From Talaromyces rugulosus (Eukaryota > Ascomycota > Eurotiomycetes > Eurotiales > Trichocomaceae): DNA of 64,000 bases. Each line of letters starts with the position of its first letter. The stretch's first letter is position 1. A program made the translations under genes and the position numbers. The notes beneath the pieces are model-generated. The model saw only the letters and a program-made list of their open reading frames with translations. It did no database searches and was not told where the DNA came from. The stretch spans positions 5,518,001 to 5,582,000 of the forward strand of contig NC_049563.1 in assembly GCF_013368755.1 (NCBI RefSeq). The letters run 5' to 3'. Positions 1 through 10,522 of this stretch are shown here, one piece after another.

Positions 1-186
1 AATGCCGTCTTCTGGAGGCCCGTATCTTTTGTGGATGATGACCGTGGTGTCATTTACAGATGGATCTTGAGAGAGCTGCAGTTGGAGCGTGTATTTGAAG
101 GAAAGCAGCCGCAACACACTATCAGTGTACCGGCCAAAGCATCTCGTCTCAACCCTGTCATCTGCAATGAAAGAGATGTGGATTAA
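1..186 (+). CDS. 3' end of an unidentified gene (partial)
   Basis: The frame is open from the first base to a TAA at 184-186, giving 61 residues that end in ICNERDVD. The piece begins NAVFWRPVSFVDDD and has a mixed, non-repetitive composition like a real C-terminus. No signature motif is visible and I do not recognise the family. The start lies beyond the left edge, and it is possible that an intron boundary is hidden near position 1. It could still be a chance open frame, because 61 codons is short. Confidence 0.4.
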   Translation, partial: NAVFWRPVSFVDDDRGVIYRWILRELQLERVFEGKQPQHTISVPAKASRLNPVICNERDVD

Positions 187-939
187 GCCATTGTTTCACC
201 GGCCGGCACCCGTTTACACGGAAGAGAGTGTCGGGCAGAAACATCTACTTCAAAACCGGGCGAACTTTTTATTCGTCATATTCTGATACTAAGCCGAACT
301 TACGGCCGACATGAAGGTTATTTTACAACTACTGTGCTGAGGAGCAATTTGTTTACACCTGAACGATTCCCTTCACCCAGAAAATATTCAACAAGATTCT
401 ATCCAAGACGATTTCGCCTCTTATTTCGAAAATCGACGGAACTGCTGCGTATGCCATACGTACTTCTGGTGCTCGTTGAACATTTCACCTTTTGGTGGTA
501 TTCCTTTTGTTAGGTAGAATACATTATTTTTTCAAAATGCTGTATATAGGAGTATATTTGCTTTTAATTTTGTCCAAAGACACAACATCTGAAGCATCAC
601 GATTAGGTTATCCTATTGTGAGACAGTTCGTTTGTTATCCAAGCTTGAAACAGCCGAAACAATAACTCTTCAACAAGGAGACCAATAGTAATTAACAAAC
701 TTACCTTAATTGCATGCTGATTAGTGAAACCGACACAATTCGCCCTGAAGGCCTAGCAATAGCCCCACCATTGTCAACGCCTATATCTACCTGTAGCCAT
801 CGTCAACATGGACCTTCCTTCCTTCCTACTTATTTTCACCCATGGAAATATTCCCCTCTAGAGCACCATCTTCTCGACCTTGCCTTTTACCTTTTCACAG
901 CATTTTGAACGGAACGGCAAAAGCTGTTGACGGGACGAA
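187..939. other. intergenic region
   Basis: Holds the 3' flank of the partial gene and the promoter of the gene starting at 940. No coding sequence with introns could be assembled. A pyrimidine-rich stretch lies at 805-905, as is usual just upstream of fungal start codons. Confidence 0.5.
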
Positions 940-3448
940 ATGGCGTCCAGCGCAAACGAAGCCATCCAGCAGCTGGAATTGCTATTGCAACCTGAAGAAA
1001 CGATCGACAACGTGAGAGCCTCAGCATGGAATCTGTCCATCAGCCTCACTGGATATTTTAATTCTAACATTTGACATCACAGAGAACTTTCGGCCCCAAA
1101 GTTGGAGCAGCGCTCAACGGGAAACTGGGTGCTTTTTACCAGCTGTACCTTTTCGCGATTACATTCGTCCACACGACAAGACTGATACCCCAAATGGTTT
1201 CCTTGCAAGAATTCGCCGCTGCATTCAGGAACGAGGCATTGTCGATTCTTCGACGTACTGAACAGAGGCTGCCAATAACTTCTTACGGAATCCAAACTTC
1301 CCGCTTCTCGATCCCCACACGACGGGAATCTATCGACTACATGTTGGACGTTTTGCACAATGTCGAGCACCTCACTACACTGTTCCCCGCTCACGAGAGC
1401 TTCTACGATCCCAATACCCATCAGGAGGTGCGTCTACTTGAGCGAAACAATAACTTTATTGGCATGCAAGGAGAGCCCCGGGTTGTTCTCACTCTTTTCC
1501 GCACCCTCCTAGCGGCGGAACTGCTCGAAAAACATTACCCAGGAAAACATGCTCAGAATGATAGTATCATGGATGAGGTCGTCAGGTGGTGGTGGGTGGA
1601 GGGAGAGTTTCCTGAGAACTTTCCTAACTTTGATGCTCGCCTGGCCGCCGTGAAAGATGAATACCCTGGAGTCTTTGGCAAGTTGTTACGCAGACTTGGA
1701 AACACTGATCCTGTAGAGGATCCTCGTTCATGGGAAGACCCGCGTATGATATTGTAAGAGTCTTTGTTTCTTCTCCCCCCTGGTTTTGATAGAGGTAGTA
1801 GCAACTTCTGACACGACGATACAGCCCTTACTTGCCACGCCAGTCTCAGACCCAGCCGTGGACGAGTAAAGTGGGAGACCTGCCGATATTTTCATTTCTT
1901 CGTCGCGGCCCCTCCGCAATAGGGGATCTTAGAAGAATCATATCAGAAGCAACCGGTATTATTGCGGAAGATCCTCAAGTTCCCACGGAGCAAAATCCAC
2001 CGAGATCAACCAACACTTACAGTCTCCCGGACTTTTCAACCACGTCTGAACCATCCCAAGAAGATGAAACTAAAAAGCCGGTGCCAGTGGAAAAAGAAGA
2101 GGCCCCTGCTGCTGATGGTGGTGCTCCTCCGTCAAGATCGACAAATACTTATAGTCTCCCGGACTTTTCGACTACGTCTGAATCATCCCAAGAGGCTAAA
2201 GAGAAAAAGACCGCGCCGACTGAGACAGAGGCATCTACAGCTACCACGTCAATATCAACAAACACTTACAGTCTCTCGGACTTTTTGAGCACATCTAAAT
2301 CGTCCCAAGAAAATGAATCTGGAAATCTAGCACCAGCTGCAAAAAAAGTTCCCGTTGCTGCTGCCCCGCGAAGATCGACAAACACGTTTAGTGTTCCTGA
2401 GAAACATATCGAGTCTTCAGACAGCTCTGATTCTGCTGATGACTACGTTCATTATCCTACTGTTTCTTCTGCCAGGGAAACTACTGCAACTGATGCGGTG
2501 CCAACATCGACCAGCAATGTTTCTCCTGCCAGGGAAACGACTACAATTGATGTGGTGTCAACATCGACTAGCAATATTTCGCCTGCTATCGAAGAAGCCC
2601 CAGTTTATCCTGCCATGGAAATGACTGCAACTGAGGTAGTGCCGACATCGACCAGCAATGTTTCTCCTGCTATCGAAGAACCTCTAGTTTCTCCTAACAA
2701 AGACTCTACTGTTCCCAGTCCTCCGCACGCCCTCCACAATACTTCTGACGAGCCGATTCACAGCCCATCCAAGGACACTGCCATTTCCGACATACATGGT
2801 TCCGAGGGTTCTTTGTCGCCTTCACGTCAACTCCATGAATTCGCGCAGGAGCTACCACAAGACATTCCTGCAAACAGTCCCCCGGCTAGCCAAGAACCAC
2901 CACCCCACGCGACTGAAAAGGAACAAGAAGCCAAGGGCACAAGTAGTCCTTCACCCGATTTACGAGAAGTTTCAAGGCTAGAGGAGGAAATCTCAGTTGC
3001 TGGTACACCGGACACTCCGGACCCGCAGATGACCTCTGCCGCCACCGGGTCTGAGCAAGCTCTCGAACAACTACCTGCTGTTCCTCCTAAAACAAGCCCA
3101 CCACCGCCTCCCCGTCGAAGTGTGCGCCAGCGACGGCAGCCGGAGAGATATGACTCGGCCCCGGCACGGCGACGTGGAGTGATCAAGAGGGAGTCCGAAG
3201 ACAAAGGCAAGACCACGAAGAGCACAACCAAGAGCCCGAACAAGAGAAAGCGACAAGACAAGCACAAGAACGAAGATCTCGAAAGGGGAGCACCCGCCAA
3301 AAGGCAAAAGCACTCTGGAAAGGGAAAAGGGGCCCTTCGCAAAAAGCCAGCTCCTTTACGTCCTTCTGCTGGTGTGTCTGCTTTAGAGACTGTGGGTGTG
3401 AGTGCTAGAGGAAGAATGCGCAAGGCTCCTCAGAAATACGGCCGTTGA
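940..3448 (+). CDS. uncharacterised 788-aa protein with tandem Ser/Thr-rich repeats and a basic C-terminus
   Basis: Exons 940-1011, 1083-1753 and 1825-3448 join in frame with GT-AG introns. Residues 1-250 look globular, with a WWW-containing segment near 190 and an aromatic stretch around MIFPYLPRQ at the second junction. Residues about 305-440 are low complexity: four copies of a unit based on RSTNTYSLPDFSTTSE, then three or four copies of a unit based on TSTSNVSPA. The last 120 residues are strongly basic (QRRQPERY, KRKRQDKHKNEDLERG, KGKGALRKKP), which suggests nuclear or nucleic-acid-associated location. I do not recognise a Pfam family and assign no function. It is convergent with the SPF30 gene downstream. 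The ATG at 940 is chosen because exon 1 begins there and the following GTGAGA donor keeps the frame. Confidence 0.75.
2003..2400 (+). repeat. four imperfect in-frame copies of a ~45-bp coding unit
   Basis: Copies start near 2003, 2132, 2251 and 2370. Each encodes a variant of (R)STNTYSLPDFSTTSE followed by an acidic/lysine linker of about 25 residues. The fourth copy has diverged (STNTFSVPEK). A second family encoding PTSTSNVSPA variants follows at about 2500-2690. Confidence 0.8.
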
Positions 3449-4088
3449 TTTGTGGACAGGCATGATGTACCTTTTTGAGATTTGGTTTTGTTTTCGCATA
3501 GCATTGAAATGGAAGAAAGAAAGTGATTGTCATTGTTGATACAGTTAGGGTTATATTACTGGTAGAGCTTAATCTGTAAAATAACCAATCTGGAACGCGT
3601 CCCCAAACACCGGTTGATCTTGAAGGGTTACCAAACCAACCTGGGAGAGTGCTCTGGTAAGCACATCAAAACGGCCAGTTGGACATTGTGTGTTCACATT
3701 ATGTATCCAAATTCCAGGGTTGGGGTGCCAATATTACTGGACGGAAGGAATCTACGTTGCGCAACAGAACTTACCACAACGAAATATCAAGGACAACAGA
3801 ACCTCTTAAATAAACGATTAGAACAAGTCTTTCAAGTTCGGAGACCAAAAAAAGAAAAGAAAAGAAAAAAGTACAAGGATGATAGAAAATACCAATTCAT
3901 GAATATCTAATTTTGAAGCATGCGTACATGCATGAATTATATGATCGCCTGCGCCAACAACACCATAGTTAGCCAAGAGATCAGACACAAGACAATCAAA
4001 GAAAGCGGTGGGTTGCAAATATAAAACCCCAGGTCAAGTCAATAGCAGAACGCTCAGATTTCCATTGCATCAAATCGTAAAACAAGTC
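3449..4088. other. convergent intergenic region
   Basis: Lies between the 3' ends of two convergent genes. It contains an A/G-rich tract at 3847-3872 and nothing that can be supported as a gene. Confidence 0.5.
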
Positions 4089-5064
4089 TCAGTATCCCTC
4101 GTCATCTTGCTGTTGGTAGATGTGTCGACTACGTGTCGGATCTTTGCGCATGGCTTGACCGGATCCGGTGAAGCCAACTAAGATATGTTAGAAAATTATT
4201 TCAGACCGAATGACCAGACAAGGGAATGACCGTGCGTACCTCTTGCGTTAACCCCCTCTGGAGTGCGGAACATGCTTTCCTTTTTGCTTGTTTTTCCAAA
4301 CTTGGACTTGCTGGAGAAATCCTGCCACTTGGACTTGCCAGCCTCGAGTTCCTTGTTGGCCTTGACTTTGCGTGGTAGCTTGGCAGGCCGAGCAGGCCCG
4401 TCGCCCACTTTGCTCGGCTCCTTGCGAGCCTGGTCGGCAAGCGCAGGGTTGATATCAGCGGCGGCTGAGATGACGCCGGTACTAGGCTGGTCGGCCTGGG
4501 ATGATATGCCTGGGGCAGCATCAGCTTTGCGTTTACGCGAATCAGCACTACTTGAAATGGGCCTGATATCTCTCGCCGTCACCGTCTCGGTTGTATTATA
4601 GGACTTGAAGGAGACAATATAGACTGGTTTACTGGATGAGCCGGTAATGGAGGTGATTCGTGCGGGATAGAAGGCGCCATCACCGACCCAGCGGGCGAGG
4701 ACGTTATCGTTGACAGAAAACGAGGGAGCCTGTTCGTCGGCATCTGCGGCGGGCTTGCGGTACCCGGCTTGATATGCAGGGTGGTTCTCTTTGGACCATT
4801 TCTCTTTGGACGAGGATCCTGGCGACGCGGGGGGTTTGAGTTCGGCGATGGAGGCTTCGGTCAAGTTGATGAATTCTTCTAATTCAGCCTTTAGGCTTTG
4901 AAGCTCCGCGTTATCGGGGTCTACCTGCAAGCTCGATTGCACCGTTTCGAGCTGGGCAGATGGGGGAGATTAGCGTGGAAACGACGGCATGTAAGGAGTG
5001 ATGGGCCAACCTGTAGCTTGAATTCTTCCACTTCGGTCTCAAGGGCGGCCACATCGGAAGCCAT
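4089..5064 (-). CDS. spf30: SPF30-type splicing factor (SMN-related, Tudor domain)
   Basis: Exons on the minus strand are 5011-5064, 4240-4951 and 4089-4177, giving 284 aa. The protein opens with an acidic coiled-coil-like segment (ALETEVEEFKLQ, LQSLKAELEEF) at residues 5-60. A Tudor domain follows at about 96-150 (FSVNDNVLARWVGDGAFYPA, YIVSFKSYN), then a Lys-rich linker. It ends with the conserved VGFTGSGQAMRKDPTRSRH tail typical of fungal SPF30; finding that tail in the third exon confirmed the last intron. Tudor domains of this family bind symmetrically dimethylated arginines of Sm proteins, and SPF30 acts in spliceosome assembly in the nucleus. The ATG at 5064 is the only methionine before the first GT donor that keeps frame. 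The family assignment is confident; function is taken from the family. Confidence 0.88.
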
Positions 5065-6922
5065 TGTGAGGGTGATTAAAGGAAGGATTGAAAGGCGGGG
5101 CAAACGACAGAACTTTATTCCTCTTCTGGTCTTTTCTTTTTGGGCACCGGCAAGGATGACGACGTGGGTCAGGAATGTCTATCTTGAATGCGGGGAGTTC
5201 TGGTGTCTCGTTGAGGTCTGTGAAAGACTGGCGGTTGAGCCGCGGCGAGAAACCACGTGACTACGGGGAGGGCAAACAGGGCAAACAAAGCAAAACAGGC
5301 AAATCGAGCAAACCCAGCGGGCCGGGTCGTCCCCGCAGTCATCAAGTGTTTCTTACATAAGTTATTACTTATTATTATTATGCTCAAGACGTCATTTTCT
5401 CTGCACGAGGATAATAATCCCAGTCGCCGTAGTATGCATACGTCTCCACTTAAGCCATTGAAGGAGAACACACCTCGGCACTGCATACGGACTAGTAATA
5501 GTAAGTACTGCCCGAAGAGGCCAAAATAGTCTGCAACATGCTGCAACAGAGCAAAATCCTGGGAACAAGACGAATTCGGCCGTTAGGTTTTAAGTCCGAG
5601 AGGATGGGCGGCTAGCCAGAAGCGGCATAGCCTCGGCAGTAGTTGGATTGCGGCTGGCAGCCTGGATGACTCACTTCTTAGTACTACTTGCCAGTCGCTA
5701 TGTCGTAGTACTAGGCTGCTAGCAAGGGCTGCTCGGACTCCTCGGACTAACTCGCACGAGCAATGTGAATGGAAGATACTGGAAGCATTGTTCGTTGGCT
5801 GGTGGAGCCGATGGTTTTTCACCACACAGCGCTGCCGATATAGAAGAATGGTAGCATATACATCAGGAGGAGGAGAGGGAACTTATATAAAGTCACAGAA
5901 GACGCTCGAAGCGAAAATAACGCCATGTTGGATTTCTAAGCAGCGCCCAGTCGATCACGCTTAGGGCGGCGACTTTCCACGGGGGCGCAGCAACCGCCGG
6001 CTATTGGCCGATCCCGCGATAACGCGCCAAAGTGGGCCCGCCTGGTGCCGCCGCTTTAGGCCCGGCCGGCCCAGCCGCCTTCCGAGTCTTCTTTGCCCTC
6101 TCTGCGCCCGCTTCATATTCGCCTCCCTGATACAACCTGTTAACACCCTGCAACTTGTTCGTTTCTTCTCTCTCTCCCTCTCTCTCTGCCCTGCCCAGCC
6201 CTGCCTTGTCCTGCTTTCGTCACCGAAAACCTGTCGTGCAGAGCAAGCACAAATTGGAAGCAACGCTCCGATCCCCAGTTCCTGTGCCGGCCTATCTGTT
6301 CTCGCGCCCCCATCGCCCGTGTCCCGGCCCATCACCCCGCCCGCCAAAGTTTCCCACCGCTTTTCAATTCGCATCCTGAAAACCTGCGCTCGCAAGCAAA
6401 TCGATCATTTTTAGCCATTAACACGCATCTGTCTTCCAAGATTCGCCCCATCACTATCTCCTCAAGCGGGAGTTTGCTCATTACTTCCCAACCGGTAAGC
6501 ATATGAAACATTTATTTTTGTGACGACATCCGGCGGACACCCTCACCTCCCCCATTCTCAAATCTGCTCCTGGCTTTCTAGCCACTCATTTCTACTTTTA
6601 TCTCTGCTCCTAATCCTGCCCCGTCTATGGACCATTCACCTTATATTCGTTTGCCATCAGTCTGAGCCTTGCTTGAATGGGTTAGATATACTGACAAGCG
6701 TGTGCCACAGCTTTCTCAATACTGACCTTCTTTTCACCCTTGTGAATTCAACCCAGTCCTTTGGCTGCTGCCATACAGTCACCACTCACCTCCTGCTAAG
6801 GAGCCCAATTTCTCGCGTGGACACGAACGGGCGGGAAGCCCGGCCTCCCAGAGGACCCAACACCCCATACTGAACCTTTCTCGCTACTCTTATCCTTCTT
6901 CCAATCCATTAACTCAATCAAC
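5065..6922. promoter_or_regulatory. divergent upstream region of spf30 and yap1, probably including a long yap1 leader
   Basis: This gene-free stretch of 1.86 kb separates divergently transcribed genes. Visible elements are a run of GGGCAAA/GCAAAAC-like near-repeats at 5268-5320, a TATATAAA-like box at 5883-5890, and a CT-rich tract at 6165-6215. The last 700 bp contain several short upstream frames and pyrimidine-rich DNA, consistent with a long 5' leader for the bZIP gene. A GTAAGC at 6495 could be a leader-intron donor, but no acceptor could be decided. Confidence 0.5.
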
Positions 6923-8891
6923 ATGGCCGACTTCGGTTCTATGTATTCTCAAAATCTCTTTCTCTCTCCAGAGCAGCAGAACCTGTTGATGGCTGCTCTC
7001 AACGCCAACAACCCGTCTAAGAAGCAAGACGGGAGCCAGGAGAGCACACCTGGTCTCCAGAACAATCGTTCGTCATCTAACGAGACCAGCCCGTCACAGG
7101 AGAATGGATTTGACCCTTCTCGCTCAAGTTACTTTGAGTCGCCACTGCTAAACGATGGCCCTGGCTCGGGTCACTTGGGATTTAATCCTGATGAAAGTCC
7201 CTTTCTGGATTTCGATCCTGATGTTGACTTTGATCCGCAAGGATCTGATGACCTCATTGGAGATCTCCCGGGCTGGGATAGCCACGAGTTAGGTGACAAG
7301 CGCAAGTCTATTGGAGAAAGTGACGCCGATTTTGATAACGGCAAGAAGCGGCGCGGAAGTGACGACAAAGACAAGGCTTCGAAGAAGCCTGGCAGAAAGC
7401 CACTAACATCAGAGCCCACTACTGTATGCATCTCTTCCTGCCACAGTCTGCCCAGTAACACCGGAACTAACCTGCAATGCAGAAACGAAAGGCACAAAAT
7501 CGTGCAGCACAACGTGCTTTCCGCGAGCGCAAGGAAAAACATCTCAAGGATCTAGAAACCAAGGTCGAGGAGCTTGAGAAAGCCTCCGAGACAACCAACC
7601 ACGAAAATCACATTCTCAAATCTCAGGTAGAGAGATTGCAAGTCGAACTAAAAGAATATCGGAAGCGTCTGTCGTGGGTCAGCGGTGGAAATGGCCTGTC
7701 GACTTTGAGTACTTTCCAAAACCAAACTAGCACCAACAACATCGGCCGTAATTTGTCTGGCCTGAGCAACAGTGAGTTTTTCTTCGACTTTCCGAAATTT
7801 GGCGACTTGCCCGGAAGTCACATTTTCAAAAACGACAACAAGGACAACCAGAACAACCAGAACAAGCCAAGTAGTCCTTCAACATCTGCTGCCTCGCCAT
7901 CCACTGGACTTAAAGGCGCTCCAAGCCGGGGCTCACCCAGTGGTAATACTCAACAACGCCCGCAAAATTCCAAGAACGCCAACGGGTCGTTTAATGGTTA
8001 CGCGCGCGACTCTGCTGCCTACAAGCAGGCATCTAGCAATAGCTCGTCTGCATCCAACACAGATTCGCCGAGTGCTTCGTCAGACTCGCAGCATGGCCCG
8101 GTGTCGTCAATGGGAACATCCCCAGAACCAAGTCTCAACTCGCCCAATGTCACCAAGGCGAATGAGGCTGGGTGTGAAAATTGTTCTGGTGCGAATAACG
8201 GCTCTATAGATGGTGAGAAATCCTTCTGCGAACAGCTCGGCATGGCATGCGGCAATATCAAAAACCCAGTGCCGGCAGTCCGGGGCAAGACAAATAACAA
8301 TTCACAATCGTTAGGCCAATTACGACCAACAGCCGCAGATGAGTCTCTGTCGTTCGACTGGCTAGTTCAGCAGAGCGGCGGAGGCAACTTTGACCCTCTG
8401 TTATTCCAAGACTACCGCGAGCCACAAGATGCGATTTTGTCTCAGGACTTTGGCGCCTTTTTCAATGACGCCTTCCCATTGCCCGACTTGGACAGTCCTT
8501 TCGGCAACATGAACAACGATGTGTCGACTCCGAACGCAACCAATGCCGGTGCTCCCAAGACCGACCTTATTGCTCAAATCGACAAGAAGCAAGACGAGGA
8601 GGACGAAGTCGTTCCTGGCGAGGACAAGTCCCAGATGATGACTTGTACTGGCATATGGTTAGCCATGTCTATTCTCAAATTTTTAGTTGAATTCACCGCT
8701 AACTATATTTCCGCAGGGATCGATTGCAATCCATGGAGAAATTTCGCAATGGCGAGATTGACGTCGACTCATTGTGCACGGAACTTCGCACCAAGGCTCG
8801 CTGCTCCGAGGGAGGGGTGGTCGTGAATAAGAGAGATGTCGAAGACATCATGGGACGCGTTGGTACCGAAGAACTTCCGATCGAGTTATAG
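6923..8891 (+). CDS. yap1: Yap1/NapA-type bZIP transcription factor (oxidative stress)
   Basis: Exons 6923-7423, 7483-8657 and 8717-8891 give 616 aa. The N-terminus carries hydrophobic and acidic patches (ESPFLDFDPDVDFD). A nuclear-type basic cluster (KKPGRKPLTSEP) leads across the first intron into the bZIP: basic region RKAQNRAAQRAFRERKEKHL, then a heptad leucine zipper to about residue 230. The n-CRD has Cys398, Cys401, Cys416 and Cys423. The c-CRD has Cys555, Cys579 and Cys588 within the WDRLQSMEKFRNG...CSEGGVVV block and overlaps the family's nuclear export signal. In this family, peroxide drives disulfides between the two CRDs, masks export from the nucleus and switches on antioxidant genes. 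Length and both CRDs match full fungal Yap1 proteins. The second intron falls within the c-CRD after CTGIW. Nothing looks broken. Confidence 0.95.
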
Positions 8892-10522
8892 TTATGAGTT
8901 GGTTGTTCAATAATGAAGTTTTTCTGATCAAAAACCCTGCATATCTGACGCTTTATGGCTGCACTTGCCTTCACTTACTCTTTTATCTTTTTCTATTTTT
9001 TTCTACCTTCGTTCTAGACATTGCATTTTCAGTGGAGAACGATGGCGAAGAAAACACTTTGTCAAGTGACCAGCCGATTTTGAGCGAGCAAACGGACTCC
9101 CTTTCGCAGCAACTACGCGGGGATTTGGTTCCCACCACGACATCCTCGTCAACGTGTGTCGCGGCTGTTCTTCCTTGACATTGTTTTCTGGTTTTTTCCT
9201 TTTTAGTCCCGAATTCACCTCTTTTCTTGTTTACGGAGGGGGTTTTTTTCACTTTCTTTTATTGTGTCGTTTCACTTGACATGTTTGGTGTACGGATGGA
9301 ATTGACGGAGGATTAAATCGATCCAATCGATTGTGACGTATTATTGATGAAAACCAATCTGCACCGAGGGCGAAAATGGGTTAGGGGATAATATATGGAA
9401 CTCACACATACCGGCGGCGTGACGCGCGTTTGCAATTTGAACACAACAGTCTCTTATCTTTCCGGAAAAAAAAAACGATGTAGGGAGTGAGATGAGATGT
9501 GTGTCTGTTTTTTTCTTTCCTTTTTGGTTCTTTTTTTTCCCTTTTTAACATTATCACTATTTGTTCTTTTGATTTTTTCCCCATTGATATCAAATGATAC
9601 GTGTATATTGAGCTAGCTTGTTTCTTGCAACCTGATTTTTAAGTTGTCAAACTTATGATGAAGACTGGAAAAATACCACTCTCTACTTTCCCCGACCTTT
9701 CTTTTCTCTAAATCATTTATTCAGGTGTCAGTCAGTACGTGTTTACTTAAAAAAACCTCTACAGATGAATTGGCAGGTTATAAAAATAAAAATTAGTTTT
9801 TTTTCTCTTCTCCAAGACCTAGTTAAGGGTATCGCTATTGGCAACAAAACACTTCATAAAAAAGAAGGAAAAAAGAAAAGTAAAAAAAAGTAGAAAGGCA
9901 ACGAGAAAGCTTTTTTTCTTTGTTCGTTTCGTTCTCTTCTGGTTTTTTTCTTCCCCTTCCGTGATCCATGTTTTACGCCATCAAAATAAATCAATCACCT
10001 CTCTTCTCTTCCCTCCACCTCCTCATCCAACATTTTCATTCCATCCTCTGCTTCTCCGCTGGCTCTCCAGATACATGCTTTATTCACCACCTATCTTCAC
10101 GAATTCCCCCGGGACCTCCTAGACCCCCAATCGTCTTTTTTCTTCGCCTATCATCGTCACATAATCACCTGTTCCATCTAACTACCGCTATTCTCCCGCC
10201 CTGTATCCATGAACAAGTCAAGATAATGAATAAGAAAGAAGAAAACTGGGCTGATAGAATACAAGAAAAAAAGAAAAAAAGAAACAAGTACACATGTTTG
10301 AGCCGAGGTTAACAAAATGTTGACGAAAAGGGTAAGTTTAGTAGCAGTAAGGTTAGCCCATAAGCTCACCCAGGGGGAAAAAGGGTTGAAAGAGTAATAA
10401 AGAACAAATCAAGATAGGGCGGGAGAAACGAGACAAGGTAAACGCTTTTCTAACGGAAATTAAGAACCGGAAAAAAAAAAATAAAACAACAAAACAGGTC
10501 GTGAATGATTCTAGCTGCGCAT
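8892..10522. other. convergent intergenic region with homopolymer tracts
   Basis: Holds the 3' flanks of yap1 and the DUF2433-type gene. It is rich in T- and A-tracts (9240-9265, 9505-9545, 9790-9920, 10260-10290). Short frames here are low complexity and lack supportable splicing or domains, so I annotate no gene. Confidence 0.5.

Noticed and set aside
9838..10312. Small open frames in the yap1 3' region
   Set aside because: Rich in Lys/Phe from A- and T-tracts, with no introns, domain or start context.
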